A stretch of DNA of 64,000 bases from Thermocaproicibacter sp036844765 (GCA_036844765.1 DAIUFE010000006.1:1-64000); one strand, 5' to 3'; shown: positions 1-8,498, counted from the stretch's first letter. Notes: generated from the sequence alone by a model not told the origin. A program made the numbers and translations.

Positions 1-131
1 GCCTGATTCATATTCCGGAGCCCTGAAATTGCGAACTTCTCTTGACACAGCCGCATAGAAGAGAGCGATCGTCTCCAAAAAAGGAAAAATTTCCGCCAAA
101 CGGCGCCGAAACGAATTCCCCCGCGCCAGAT

Positions 132-161
132 TGACAAGCAGGATCCCGAAATCATAGTATG
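132..161 (+). promoter_or_regulatory. Sigma-A promoter of the Cys-rich micro-ORF
   Basis: A TTGACA -35 box and a TAGTAT -10 box are separated by 18 bp. They lie about 30 bp upstream of a strong ribosome binding site and the micro-ORF at 193. Nothing else on this strand before the tRNA region could use this promoter. Confidence 0.55.
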
Positions 162-192
162 GGGCATCTCCTGACGGAAAGGGGGAGCGCAC

Positions 193-279
193 ATGTGCTG
201 CTGGGTAATACCTCTTGTTGTTTTCGCAGGATGCGGCCGCCGGCGTAACTGCCGGCGCTGCTGCCGTAAGTGCTGCTGA
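193..279 (+). CDS. Cys-rich 28-residue micro-ORF, unknown function
   Basis: ATG at 193 follows a GGGGGAG ribosome binding site at a 6 to 7 base distance and a good promoter at 132-161. The peptide has 8 cysteines in 28 residues (positions 2, 3, 14, 20, 23, 24, 27, 28). A short hydrophobic stretch (residues 4-13) is followed by an Arg/Lys/Cys tail with CC pairs. The transcript would run into the GC hairpin at 287-313 and the bidirectional terminator at 334-372. It could be a translated metal- or thiol-binding peptide, a small membrane peptide or a Cys-sensing leader. No gene follows on this strand, which argues against a leader. The family is not recognised. Confidence 0.5.
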   Translation: MCCWVIPLVVFAGCGRRRNCRRCCRKCC

Positions 280-286
280 CCGAGAC

Positions 287-313
287 GCGGCGCCCCGAAC
301 GCGGGCGCCGCAT
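287..313. other. GC-rich hairpin after the micro-ORF
   Basis: A 9-bp inverted repeat (gcggcgccc and gggcgccgc) surrounds a short loop, 8 bases after the micro-ORF stop. It has no T-run, so it is probably not a full terminator. It may protect the 3' end of the micro-ORF transcript. Confidence 0.4.
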
Positions 314-333
314 TCCATTTGCTTTAGCAGCTG

Positions 334-372
334 CAAAAATAGCAGGCGGCGAGGAACCGTCTGCTATTTATT
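334..372 (-). terminator. Terminator of the zinc-ribbon gene, probably bidirectional
   Basis: The stem is AATAGCAG-a-CGG paired with CCG-c-CTGCTATT, with a T-run on the minus strand and a looser T-rich run on the plus strand. It sits immediately after the stop codon at 368 and would also end the convergent micro-ORF transcript. Confidence 0.75.
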
Positions 373-1096
373 TTACTGTTTCGCAATTATTGATCGTAAC
401 GACCGTACTGGCAAAGGTTCCGCCGCAGATTCCTTCTACGGTTACCTTTTGGCCTTTTTTCAAGGCGGCGACTGTTTCGTCATTGTCGAAGGCCATTTTG
501 ATGCTCTTCGCTCCGTATTCATCGACGTTGAATGTAATATATGGGCTTTGCGCGATGTCTCGATCTATATCTGCAATCGTTCCAGTTAATTTTAATTTTT
601 TGTCACGGTACTTTGCATCCGCCTTAATGGGATTGGCCTCATAATCCTTATAAAGTGCTTTGTAGTCCACTTCTATCGCGCTGGATGTTGCGCCCTCTGA
701 TTCAAGCATGGGCGCTTCGGAGGCCGACCCGTTTGCGGCCGCGCTCTGTTCGCCGTTGTCCGTGATTGAGTTTACTATACCGATAAAGGCAAACAGGACA
801 ATCAGACCTATAAGCGTGTAAGCAACGGTGAGCGTCGCTCGGTGTTGTTGAGCACCACAATATGGGCAACGCCTTGCTGTTTTTGCTATCGGCCTTCCGC
901 ACGTTTTGCAAGGGGTCGTTCTGTCAAAAATAGACCTTCGCCCTTGGTTGCCCCGGTTGAAATGCTCGGGCAACGGTTTCCAGTTCTCCCAATTAGCTTT
1001 TGGACTGCCCGGCGAGTTTCTCGTTGCGTTTGCAGGTGCACCGCAGTTGGGGCAAAAGTTCCCGACGAATTCCGTGCCGCATTCCGGACACTTCAT
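368..1096 (-). CDS. Double zinc-ribbon, single-TM, OB-fold protein
   Basis: This 242-residue protein has an N-terminal zinc ribbon (Cys 3, 6, 15, 18) and a second one (Cys 63, 66, 77, 80). A single membrane segment follows at about 89-109, then an acidic/Ser-rich linker. The C-terminal domain (about 145-242) resembles the tRNA_anti-like OB fold found in bacterial envelope proteins. The topology suggests cytosolic zinc ribbons and an extracytoplasmic OB domain. GGAGGGG precedes the ATG, and the gene has its own promoter and terminator, so it is monocistronic. The precise role is unknown; the domain call is from sequence pattern only. Confidence 0.85.
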   Translation of the reverse strand: MKCPECGTEFVGNFCPNCGAPANATRNSPGSPKANWENWKPLPEHFNRGNQGRRSIFDRTTPCKTCGRPIAKTARRCPYCGAQQHRATLTVAYTLIGLIVLFAFIGIVNSITDNGEQSAAANGSASEAPMLESEGATSSAIEVDYKALYKDYEANPIKADAKYRDKKLKLTGTIADIDRDIAQSPYITFNVDEYGAKSIKMAFDNDETVAALKKGQKVTVEGICGGTFASTVVTINNCETVK

Positions 1097-1114
1097 GCTA
1101 TCCCCTCCGCAAGT

Positions 1115-1142
1115 ATTGTAGCACGCAGGGAAAATATGTCAA
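1115..1142 (-). promoter_or_regulatory. Promoter of the zinc-ribbon gene
   Basis: On the minus strand TTGACA (1142-1137) and TACAAT (1120-1115) are separated by 16 bp. The -10 box lies about 20 bases upstream of the start codon at 1096. Confidence 0.75.
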
Positions 1143-1316
1143 CATTTGTTAATATCTACTGCAGAGAACTTCTGAACTCCCGTTGCGAAAAATAAACCCC
1201 AAAATAATATATTCTCTCAAAAAGAATTTAATAGAACCAACGCACAAGCGGTTCTCGGGAACTTAGACTGGTGTTATTTGCTCAATTTAGATGTAGGTTG
1301 CGACGCGAGCGCCAAT

Positions 1317-1352
1317 AAAAAAGCCTCAATACGCGAATTGCGTGTCGAGGCT
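1317..1352 (-). terminator. Terminator of tRNA-Gly
   Basis: The stem AGCCTCRA/TTGAGGCT is followed by six T on the minus strand, just after the tRNA 3' end. Confidence 0.8.
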
Positions 1353-1358
1353 CTCGAC

Positions 1359-1433
<75 letters not shown>

Positions 1434-1449
1434 GGAAATTGCAGAGTGT

Positions 1450-1478
1450 ATTATAGCATATTTTATTCCGGTTTGCAA
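1450..1478 (-). promoter_or_regulatory. Promoter of tRNA-Gly
   Basis: TTGCAA and TATAAT are separated by 17 bp on the minus strand. The -10 box lies 16 bases upstream of the mature tRNA 5' end. Confidence 0.8.
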
Positions 1479-1522
1479 GCGATTTTTTACGAAAAAGATC
1501 GCGAAAAAAGCGCGGGGGGCCG

Positions 1523-1551
1523 TTGACCGGGAAGCGGACTCCGATTACAAT
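1523..1551 (+). promoter_or_regulatory. Promoter of the PNPOx-family gene
   Basis: TTGACC and TACAAT are separated by 17 bp. The likely transcription start is about 55 bases upstream of the ATG at 1615. Confidence 0.7.
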
Positions 1552-1614
1552 AAAGAGAAAGGCACTGCGATATCCGGCGACCGGCAGGGCCTGTTTTGGA
1601 AAGGAAGTCTTTTG

Positions 1615-2112
1615 ATGTTCCGCGAGATGAGAAGGAAAAAGCAGCTTTTGCCGAGGGAAGCCGCGGAAAAAGTATTGAAGGATGGGACGGCGGGCGTCCT
1701 GGCCGTTCTGGGCGACGGGGACTACCCTTACGCCGTCCCCGTCAACTACGTCTACGAAGACGGAAAAATCTATTTTCACTGCGCCAAAGCGGGCCATAAG
1801 CTGGACGCCGTCCGAAAGCACGAGAAGGTGTCGTTCTGCGTCGTAGCCCAAGAGCAGGTCGTCCCCGAAAAGTTCACGACGCTTTTCCGGAGCGCCATCG
1901 CCTTCGGAAAAGCCTCGGAGGTTGAAGGCCAGGCGGAGAAGCTGCGCGCCGTGCGGCTGCTGAACCGCAAATACGCCCCCGGCTTGGACGAAGCGGGCGA
2001 GCGTGCGATCCGGCAGGAGTGGGACGCCCTCTGCGTCGTGCGGATCGAAATCGAGCACCTGACCGGTAAGGAAGCGAAAGAGCTCGCGGACCGGAGAAAC
2101 AAAAAAGCGTAG
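1615..2112 (+). CDS. Pyridoxamine 5'-phosphate oxidase-like (NimA-type) flavoprotein
   Basis: The 165-residue product has the split-barrel flavin-binding signature. This runs from GTAGVLAVLG to PYAVPVNYVY, and then to IYFHCAKAGHKLDAV and a strand ending VSFCVV. NimA-like and general stress FMN proteins look like this. They bind FMN or heme and reduce or scavenge small substrates; the substrate here cannot be read from sequence. The start at ATG 1615 is 7 to 8 bases after AGGAAG; an in-frame TTG lies one codon earlier. A strong terminator follows, so the gene is probably monocistronic. Confidence 0.85.
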   Translation: MFREMRRKKQLLPREAAEKVLKDGTAGVLAVLGDGDYPYAVPVNYVYEDGKIYFHCAKAGHKLDAVRKHEKVSFCVVAQEQVVPEKFTTLFRSAIAFGKASEVEGQAEKLRAVRLLNRKYAPGLDEAGERAIRQEWDALCVVRIEIEHLTGKEAKELADRRNKKA

Positions 2113-2143
2113 CGGAATCCGGTCGGAAAAGCGGAAAAAAGCG

Positions 2144-2193
2144 CGGGAATCGCCGTTTCAGCGCATGGCGCCGGCGGGATTCCCGATTTTTTT
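2144..2193 (+). terminator. Terminator of the PNPOx-family gene
   Basis: CGGGAATCGCCG pairs with CGGC(gg)GATTCCCG across a short loop, with a two-base bulge, and a seven-T run follows. Confidence 0.75.
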
Positions 2194-2264
2194 GGAATTT
2201 TGCTTCAAAACCGCTTGAAATCCGCAAATTCGTTATAAAATAGAGAAAAAGGAGGCGCATTGCC

Positions 2265-2813
2265 ATGCCGCTGAAAGAATTCCCGATCGAAAAGGCGTTC
2301 ACGCTGATCGAGCCCGGACCGGTCCTGCTGGTCACGACCCGCGAGGGGGACAAGAACAACATCATGACCATCTCGTGGCACATGGCCATGGATTTTTCCG
2401 CACAGGTCGCGCTGACGACCGGGCCATGGAACTATTCGTTCCATGCGCTGATGTCCAGCCGCGAATGCGTGCTGAACGTCCCGGCGGTCGACCTTGCGGA
2501 AACGGCCGTCCGCATCGGGGACTGCTCCGGCGCGGACGTGGACAAGTTCCGGAAATTCGGGCTGACGCCGCTGCCGGGCAAAGCGGTCGGAGCGCCGCGG
2601 ATCGCGGAATGCCTCGCGTGCCTGGAGTGCCGGGTCGCCGACTACCTGGAGCCGCAGGGGATTTTCATCCTGCAGGGGGTGCAGGCCTGGATGGACCCCG
2701 ATCGGCAGGAGCGCCGGACCTTCCACGCGCACGGCGACGGCACTTTCTCCGCGGACGGGGAAACCCTGAACCTGCGCGCTTTGATGGAGGACAAGATCCC
2801 GTCCGGCGTGTGA
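2265..2813 (+). CDS. Flavin reductase-like domain (flavoredoxin) protein
   Basis: This 182-residue protein matches the FMN-binding split barrel of the flavin reductase/flavoredoxin family. Features include GPVLLVTTREGDKNNIMTIS near the N terminus, the substrate/FMN loop around MSSRECVLNVP, and a late ECRV strand. Such proteins transfer electrons from NAD(P)H or ferredoxin partners to FMN or small acceptors in the cytoplasm. AGGAGG lies 8 bases upstream of the ATG. A possible TTGAAA/TAAAAT promoter with a short 15-bp spacer lies just upstream. The gene ends 8 bases before the convergent sigF stop. Confidence 0.85.
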   Translation: MPLKEFPIEKAFTLIEPGPVLLVTTREGDKNNIMTISWHMAMDFSAQVALTTGPWNYSFHALMSSRECVLNVPAVDLAETAVRIGDCSGADVDKFRKFGLTPLPGKAVGAPRIAECLACLECRVADYLEPQGIFILQGVQAWMDPDRQERRTFHAHGDGTFSADGETLNLRALMEDKIPSGV

Positions 2814-2821
2814 AGCCCGCG

Positions 2822-3472
2822 CTATGAGAGTTTGCGCCGCAGCTCGCTCAGGATCTTCTTCTCCCGACGGGAAACCTGTACCTGCGTCATGCCGAGGACG
2901 CTGGCCGTCTCAGTCTGGGTGCGGCTTTTGAAGTAGCGGAAAAAGATGATCTTCCGGTCCCTCGGCTCCAGCTCCGTGACGACCTGCCGCAGGGAAAGCA
3001 GCTCCGCGATGCGGCCGTCCTCCGACTCCACGCCGATATCGATCTGGCCCTCGCCCTCCTCCTCGTCCGCCGTCAGCGAAACGGGCGTCTGCGCCGCGCA
3101 GAGCGCCTCCGCCGCCTGCTCCGGCTCGACGCCGAGCAGCGCGGCCAGCTCGCCGACGGTGGGGGGGCAGCCCTTTTCCTGCGCGAACCGGGCCGACGCC
3201 CGCGTGGCGCGCAGCGAAAGCTCCTTCAGGCTGCGGCCGACCGTGACCGTGCCGCCGTCGCGGAACAGCCGCTTCATCTCCCCCAGGATCACCGGCACGG
3301 CGTAGGTGGAAAAACGCACGCCGCGGGTCTCGTCGAATCCGCCGGCGGCCTTGACCAGACCGAGGCAGCCGGCCTGGAACAGATCGTCGTATTCGATGCC
3401 GCGTCCCATGAATCGGCGCGCGCAGGCATGCACCAGCCCGATATTTTCGCGGACGGTCTTATCGCTGTCCAT
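2822..3472 (-). CDS. sigF: Forespore sporulation sigma factor SigF
   Basis: The 216-residue sigma-70 factor has region 2 (YDDLFQAGCLGLVKA and the FDETRGVRFSTYAVP segment) and a region 4 helix-turn-helix (QTETASVLGMTQVQVSRREK). Size and gene order match sigma F, the first compartment-specific factor of the forespore. It is the last gene of spoIIAA-spoIIAB-sigF and overlaps spoIIAB by 14 bases, suggesting translational coupling. By homology, activity is held by SpoIIAB and released by dephosphorylated SpoIIAA. Confidence 0.96.
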   Translation of the reverse strand: MDSDKTVRENIGLVHACARRFMGRGIEYDDLFQAGCLGLVKAAGGFDETRGVRFSTYAVPVILGEMKRLFRDGGTVTVGRSLKELSLRATRASARFAQEKGCPPTVGELAALLGVEPEQAAEALCAAQTPVSLTADEEEGEGQIDIGVESEDGRIAELLSLRQVVTELEPRDRKIIFFRYFKSRTQTETASVLGMTQVQVSRREKKILSELRRKLS

Positions 3473-3908
3473 TTTCCGCGGCGCGGCGCTCGATGGTCTT
3501 CTCCATGATCACGGAAGTCCCCTTCCCCGGCTTGGAAGCGACGTGCAGCCGGTCCATGAAGCTCTCCATCACAGCGAAGCCGAGACCCGCGCGCTCCCCT
3601 TCGGCGGTCGTGAAGGCGGGCTGCATGGCCTGCTTGATATCCGCGATGCCGCAGCCGCGGTCCCTGATCTTGACGACGACCCGCCCGTTTTCGTAGATGC
3701 GGCAGTTTATGTAGATCGTGCCGATCGTGTCGCGGTAGGCGTGGACGATGCAGTTCGTGACCGCTTCGGAAACGGACGTCTTGATGTCGCAGAGCTCGTC
3801 GACGGTCGGATCGAGCTGGGCGACGAACGCCGCGACCGCCGCGCGCCCGAACGACTCGTTGGCGGAGCAGCTCGGGAACGACAGCGACATCTCATTGCTC
3901 GGTTTCAT
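3459..3908 (-). CDS. spoIIAB: Anti-sigma F factor / serine kinase SpoIIAB
   Basis: This 149-residue GHKL-type ATPase shows the N box (SVSEAVTNCIVHAY), the G1 box (IRDRGCGI) and the G2 region (GLGFAVMESFMDRL). SpoIIAB binds sigma F and phosphorylates SpoIIAA on serine in the predivisional cell. Its start overlaps the spoIIAA stop by 17 bases, and a GAAAGGGG ribosome binding site lies inside spoIIAA. Confidence 0.96.
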   Translation of the reverse strand: MKPSNEMSLSFPSCSANESFGRAAVAAFVAQLDPTVDELCDIKTSVSEAVTNCIVHAYRDTIGTIYINCRIYENGRVVVKIRDRGCGIADIKQAMQPAFTTAEGERAGLGFAVMESFMDRLHVASKPGKGTSVIMEKTIERRAAENGQR

Positions 3909-4224
3909 GGCGATTCCCCTTTCTGATGGTGCAAAGCTGGTTCAGTCCGGCAAGCGAAACGATCCGCTCGATCTTCGGCGGCAGATTTGCGATCTCCACC
4001 GTGCCGCCCCAGATCTGCATCAGCTTGCACCGGCCCATGACCAGCCCGACGCCGGAACTGTCCATGAACTGCACTGCCGAAAAATCGAAAATCAGCTTTT
4101 TCGGCTTGACCTTGGAAGCCGTTTCGTCGATCTCCGCGCGGATCTCCCGCGCGGAATGATGGTCGATCTCCCCGCTTAAAACGGCCGTCAGGACTCCTTC
4201 CCTGAAAATCAGCCTGACCCCCAT
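3892..4224 (-). CDS. spoIIAA: Anti-anti-sigma F factor SpoIIAA
   Basis: This 110-residue STAS domain protein contains the phosphorylation motif FMDSSGVGLVMGR. The start at 4224 is preferred over an upstream ATG at 4251 because GGAGG sits 7 bases before it and the protein then begins with the usual first strand of the fold. Dephosphorylated SpoIIAA binds SpoIIAB and frees sigma F. No convincing sigma H promoter was identified between the gene and the terminator at 4359. Confidence 0.95.
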   Translation of the reverse strand: MGVRLIFREGVLTAVLSGEIDHHSAREIRAEIDETASKVKPKKLIFDFSAVQFMDSSGVGLVMGRCKLMQIWGGTVEIANLPPKIERIVSLAGLNQLCTIRKGNRHETEQ

Positions 4225-4254
4225 GCCGGCACCTCCACATCCATGAATCATAAA

Positions 4255-4320
4255 TTACGGCGATTCCAGCCGCGCGATCGAGAAGCAGAAGCATTCCGCA
4301 ACTCCGCTGGAAACGCTATA
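4255..4320. repeat. Palindromic intergenic repeat, copy A
   Basis: The element runs from TTACGGCGATTCCAGCC to GCTGGAAACGCTATA, so its ends are imperfect inverted repeats. The inner segment, read on the minus strand as GTTGCGGAATGC, is shared with copies at 11.2 and 21.3 kb. It lies in the spoIIAA leader region. Confidence 0.6.
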
Positions 4321-4358
4321 GGATTCCCCGTCTGCGCATGGAATATACAGCCGGAGAC

Positions 4359-4389
4359 AAAAAAGTCCCTTCTCATACGATAAGGGATT
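4359..4389 (-). terminator. Terminator of the valS-folC operon
   Basis: TCCCTT/AAGGGA stem with a ten-base loop, followed by six T on the minus strand, 50 bases after the folC stop. Confidence 0.7.
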
Positions 4390-4435
4390 CCGGCTGAAAT
4401 ATTGCTCGAAATATGCGGACAGGCCGTCTTTTTTC

Positions 4436-5722
4436 CTACTTTTTCAGCCATGCGAGCGCCGGGCCCCGCAGCTGGCCCGCAAGGTACAGCGAGCCGCAGA
4501 TCACCAGCGCGGAATCCGGCCCGAGCCGCGCAAGTTCCGTTTTCAGGGCCGCCTCGGCGTCCGCCGCGGGTTCGGCGGGCACGCCCGCCCTCCGCCAAAT
4601 GTCCGCGAACTCTTCGGCGGGCATGGCGCGGGGCGAGGGCGGCGCCGCGGCGACCACGCGCGAAAACGCCCCCGCAAGATTGCCCACGGCGGCGGAGGCG
4701 TCCTTATCCGCCATCATCCCCATGACCGCCGTGATCTTCTTCCCGGGCAGATAGCGGCGCAGCGCGGCGGCCAGAGCGGCGGCCCCGCCCGGATTGTGCG
4801 CGCCGTCGACCACGACGGCCGGGGACTGCGACAGCACCTCGAACCGCGCGGGAAGGCGGGCGCGCGCAAAGCCGCGCGCGACGGCTTCCGCCGGCAGGTC
4901 CCAGCCCCGGCGACGGAGAACGTCCAGCGCCGCGAGCGCGGCGGCGGCGTTGCGGACCTGATGCTCCCCCGGGAACGGCAGATGCAGGCGCGCGCCGCGG
5001 TATTCCAGCTCCGTCCCGGCAAGGGAGGACGAAAGGACCGTCAGATCCGCGGGGGACGCCTCCGTCAGCGGGCAGCGGCGCTGCGCGGCGGTTCTGCGGA
5101 TCACCGCGAGCGCCTCCGGCGGCTCGCCGGGGCTGCAGACGCAGGGGCAACCCTCCTTGAGAATGCCGCATTTTTCATAGGCGATCTTCTCCAGCGTAGC
5201 GCCGAGGATGCGCGTGTGGTCGAGCGAGATCGAAAGGATCACGGAGACGAGCGGGCTGCGCACGACGTTGGTCGCGTCGAGCCGGCCGCCCATCCCGGTT
5301 TCCAGCACCGCGGCGTCGCACCGGCGCCGGGAGAACCACAAAAAAGCGACCGCGGTGACCACCTCGAACTCCGCGAGGGGCTCCCCCGCCGCCCGCATGC
5401 GCTCCGCCGCGGCGCACACGCGCTCCGCGAGCGCCGCCAGCGCGTCCTTCGGGATCGGCTCGCCGTCGACCTGGATCCGCTCGCGGAAATCGACGACGTG
5501 GGGCGAAAGGTACAGCCCGGTCCGGTATCCGGCCTGCGACAGGGCGGAGGCGATCAGCGTGCAGGCCGTCCCCTTGCCGTTCGTCCCCGCCGCGTGGACG
5601 ACGTTCAGCCCGTCCTGCGGGTCACCGAGGGCGGCGAGCAGGGCGCGGACACGGCCGAGGCCCGGCTTCGGGCCGAAGCGGTGAAACGAGCCGATCTTCT
5701 CAAGCGCTTCTTCGTAATTCAA
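4436..5722 (-). CDS. folC: Folylpolyglutamate/dihydrofolate synthase
   Basis: This 428-residue Mur-ligase-fold enzyme has the FolC P-loop HAAGTNGKGTACTLIASAL and, shortly after, the SPHVVDFRERI segment. The central MGGRLDATNVV motif and the VVDGAHNPGG motif at the start of the C-terminal domain are also present. It adds glutamate to folates (and may make dihydrofolate from dihydropteroate) using ATP. It follows valS by 78 bases with an intervening hairpin, an arrangement common in Firmicutes. Confidence 0.95.
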   Translation of the reverse strand: MNYEEALEKIGSFHRFGPKPGLGRVRALLAALGDPQDGLNVVHAAGTNGKGTACTLIASALSQAGYRTGLYLSPHVVDFRERIQVDGEPIPKDALAALAERVCAAAERMRAAGEPLAEFEVVTAVAFLWFSRRRCDAAVLETGMGGRLDATNVVRSPLVSVILSISLDHTRILGATLEKIAYEKCGILKEGCPCVCSPGEPPEALAVIRRTAAQRRCPLTEASPADLTVLSSSLAGTELEYRGARLHLPFPGEHQVRNAAAALAALDVLRRRGWDLPAEAVARGFARARLPARFEVLSQSPAVVVDGAHNPGGAAALAAALRRYLPGKKITAVMGMMADKDASAAVGNLAGAFSRVVAAAPPSPRAMPAEEFADIWRRAGVPAEPAADAEAALKTELARLGPDSALVICGSLYLAGQLRGPALAWLKK

Positions 5723-5736
5723 ATCGCATATCTCCC

Positions 5737-5769
5737 AAAAGCGGGAGGCGGATCGCTCCGTCTCCCGCT
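5737..5769 (-). terminator. Hairpin between valS and folC
   Basis: AGCGGGAG/CTCCCGCT stem with a further inner stem and only four T on the minus strand. It may be a partial terminator that lowers folC relative to valS. Confidence 0.45.
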
Positions 5770-5800
5770 TCTTTAATCAATCTAAATATCTCGAAAAATC

Positions 5801-8428
5801 CTATTGCTTCAGGTCCCGGATGCCGGATTCGATCCGCGCGATATGCTCCGAAAGCTTCGCGGCGTTCTGCCGCACGCCCTCCACCACGTTTTCGGGGGCT
5901 TTCGACAGAAAATTCTGGTTTTGAAGCTTCGCCTGCGCCGTCCGGAGCTGTTTTTGCGCGCCTTCCAGCTCTTTTCCGAGGCGGGCGAGCTCCGCTTTGC
6001 GGTCGACCAGCTCGTCCGTCGGGATGAACACCTGTGCGTCCGGCGTCACGATCGTCACGGCGCCGGAAAGATCGAAACGCTCCCCCACCTCCACGTCGCT
6101 GGCCCAGGCGAGGCGCTGCAGGATCGGGATCCCGGCCCGGAACGTCTCCTGCGCGGGGGCGGCGACATACAGATGCGTGCGGCGGGAGGGCGGGACGTTC
6201 ATCTCGCTGCGGCGGTTGCGCACGGCGCGGACGGCGTCCATTATTTTGCGCATCTCCTCCGCCGCCTGCGGGAAGCGGTGACCCTCCTCGTACCGCGGCC
6301 ACGGAGCAACCATGACCGACTCCCCCTCGTGCGGAAGGGCCTGCCAGATCTCCTCGGTCAGGAACGGCATGAACGGGTGCAGCAGGCACATGGTCGAGGA
6401 CATCACCCAGACCAGGACGCGGCGCGCGCGCTGCGCGGCCTCTTCGTCGCCGGAATACAGCCGGATCTTCGAGATCTCGATATACCAGTCGCAGAACTCG
6501 TCCCAGAGGAAATCGTAGAGCTTCTGCGCCGCGACGCCGAATTCGAAATGCTCGAGGTTCTCGGTGACCTCCCGCGCGACGCGGTTGAACGAATCGACGA
6601 TCCATTCGTCCTCCCGCGCGAGGGAATCGGGCAGGCTGTCCGGGACCTCGCGGCCCTCGAGGTTCATACGGATGAAGCGGGCCGCGTTCCAGATCTTGTT
6701 GGCGAAGTTGCGGCTGGCCTCCACTTTCTCCGCCGAAAAGCGCATGTCGTTGCCCGGGCTGTTGCCTGTCACCAGCGTGAACCGCAGGGCGTCGGCCCCG
6801 TATTCGTCGATGATCCGGAGCGGATCGATGCCGTTGCCGAGCGATTTGCTCATCTTTCGGCCCTGCTCGTCCCGGACGAGGCCGTGGAAGAACACCGTTT
6901 TGAAAGGCGCTTTGCCGGTGTATTCCACCCCGGAAAAGATCATGCGGGCGACCCAGAAGAAGATGATGTCGTAGCCCGTGACCAGCGTGTCCGTGGGGTA
7001 GAAATAATCGAAATCCGGGGTCTTCTCCGGCCAACCGAGCGTGGAGAACGGCCACAGCGCGGAGGAAAACCACGTGTCCAGCGTGTCCGGGTCCTGCTCG
7101 AGGTGCGTGCTGCCGCATTTGGGGCAGACGCGCGGCGCCTCGCGCGCGACGACGGTCTCGCCGCAGTCCCGGCAGTACCAGGCGGGGATGCGGTGCCCCC
7201 ACCAGAGCTGGCGGGAGATGCACCAGTCGCGGATGTTCTCCATCCAGTGGAAATAGACCTTCTCGAAGCGGTCCGGGATGAACCGGATCTCCCCGTCTTT
7301 CACAGCCCGGACGGCCGGCCCAGCGAGGGGCTGCATCCGCACGAACCACTGCTTGGAAACACGGGGCTCCACGGGGGTCTTGCAGCGGTAGCAGGCGCCC
7401 ACGTTGTGCTTGATCGGCTCCGTCCGGACGAGGAAGCCCTGCTCCTTCAGGTCTTCGACAATCTTGCGGCGGGCGTCCATGCCGGCCATGCCGGCGTAGG
7501 CTCCGCCGTTTTCATTGATGCTGCCGTCGTCATTCATGATATTGACGACCGGGAGATGATGCCGGAGGCCGACCTCGAAGTCGTTCGGGTCGTGCGCGGG
7601 CGTGATCTTGACCGCGCCGGTGCCGAAATCCCGCTGCACGTAATCGTCCGCGATCACGGGGATTCTGCGCCCCACGAGCGGCAGGATCAGCGTTTTTCCG
7701 ACGAAGGCTTGATACCGCTCGTCCCCGGGGTGCACGGCGACGGCGGTGTCGCCCAGCAGGGTCTCTGGCCGGGTCGTGGCGATCTCAAGAAATCCGCTCC
7801 CGTCCTCGAAGGGGTAGCGGATATGCCAGAAAAAGCCGTCGCGCTCCGAAAACTCCACCTCCGCGTCGGAGATGGAGGTCCTGCAGTGGGGGCACCAGTT
7901 GATGATGCGCTCACCGCGGTAGATCAGGCCCTTTTCATACAGGCGGACGAACACCTCGCGCACGGCCTTCGAGCAGCCCTCGTCCAGCGTGAAACGCTCG
8001 CGCTGCCAGTCGCAGGAGGAGCCGAGCTTCTTGAGCTGCTCCACGATGCGCCCGCCGTACTTCTCCCGCCACGCCCACGCGCGCTTCAGGAACGCGTCGC
8101 GGCCGATCTGCTCCTTCGTCAGGCCCTCCTGACGCATCTGCTCGACGATCTTCGCCTCCGTGGCGATGGAGGCGTGGTCGGTGCCCGGCACCCAGAGGGC
8201 GCAGTACCCTTCCATCCGGCGCCAGCGGATCAGGATATCCTGCAGCGTCTCATCGAGGGCGTGCCCCATGTGGAGCTGCCCCGTGATGTTGGGCGGCGGG
8301 ATCACGATGGTATACGGCTTCTTCCGCGGGTCACGCACCGCGTGGAAATATCCTTTTTCCTGCCAGAACCGGTAGGTCCTGTCCTCCACTTCCCTGGGGT
8401 CGTAGGCCTTGGCAAGCTCCCTGTTCAT
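5801..8428 (-). CDS. valS: Valyl-tRNA synthetase
   Basis: This full-length 875-residue class I synthetase shows the HIGH-type motif PPPNITGQLHMGHAL near residue 45 and the KMSKS motif GRKMSKSLGNGIDP. It has the CP1 editing domain between them and the valine-enzyme C-terminal coiled coil. It charges tRNA-Val and deacylates misacylated threonine. No T-box leader is visible in the roughly 70-base leader, unlike many clostridial valS genes. Confidence 0.98.
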   Translation of the reverse strand: MNRELAKAYDPREVEDRTYRFWQEKGYFHAVRDPRKKPYTIVIPPPNITGQLHMGHALDETLQDILIRWRRMEGYCALWVPGTDHASIATEAKIVEQMRQEGLTKEQIGRDAFLKRAWAWREKYGGRIVEQLKKLGSSCDWQRERFTLDEGCSKAVREVFVRLYEKGLIYRGERIINWCPHCRTSISDAEVEFSERDGFFWHIRYPFEDGSGFLEIATTRPETLLGDTAVAVHPGDERYQAFVGKTLILPLVGRRIPVIADDYVQRDFGTGAVKITPAHDPNDFEVGLRHHLPVVNIMNDDGSINENGGAYAGMAGMDARRKIVEDLKEQGFLVRTEPIKHNVGACYRCKTPVEPRVSKQWFVRMQPLAGPAVRAVKDGEIRFIPDRFEKVYFHWMENIRDWCISRQLWWGHRIPAWYCRDCGETVVAREAPRVCPKCGSTHLEQDPDTLDTWFSSALWPFSTLGWPEKTPDFDYFYPTDTLVTGYDIIFFWVARMIFSGVEYTGKAPFKTVFFHGLVRDEQGRKMSKSLGNGIDPLRIIDEYGADALRFTLVTGNSPGNDMRFSAEKVEASRNFANKIWNAARFIRMNLEGREVPDSLPDSLAREDEWIVDSFNRVAREVTENLEHFEFGVAAQKLYDFLWDEFCDWYIEISKIRLYSGDEEAAQRARRVLVWVMSSTMCLLHPFMPFLTEEIWQALPHEGESVMVAPWPRYEEGHRFPQAAEEMRKIMDAVRAVRNRRSEMNVPPSRRTHLYVAAPAQETFRAGIPILQRLAWASDVEVGERFDLSGAVTIVTPDAQVFIPTDELVDRKAELARLGKELEGAQKQLRTAQAKLQNQNFLSKAPENVVEGVRQNAAKLSEHIARIESGIRDLKQ

Positions 8429-8498
8429 CCTTCAGACTTCCTTCAGCTTAATCGCGGCGGTCCCGCGGGCCGCCGCCGGAAAATTCGGTAACTTTTTT

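Noticed and set aside
2..58. C-terminal coding fragment at the left window edge
   Set aside because: An 18-codon open stretch ending in TAG exists, but nothing in it is recognisable as a protein end.
4225..4360. Sigma H promoter of spoIIAA
   Set aside because: AGGA-like and GAAT-like segments exist but not at the required spacing; the region is mostly repeat copy A.
5804..8491. 895-codon open frame antisense to valS
   Set aside because: It mirrors valS codons in a GC-rich gene, has no recognisable domain and no ribosome site. Similar long antisense frames oppose spoVD (24233-27373), htpG and the kinase at 58.8 kb.
8429..8498. T-box leader of valS
   Set aside because: The leader is too short and contains no AGGGTGGNACCGCG-type sequence.
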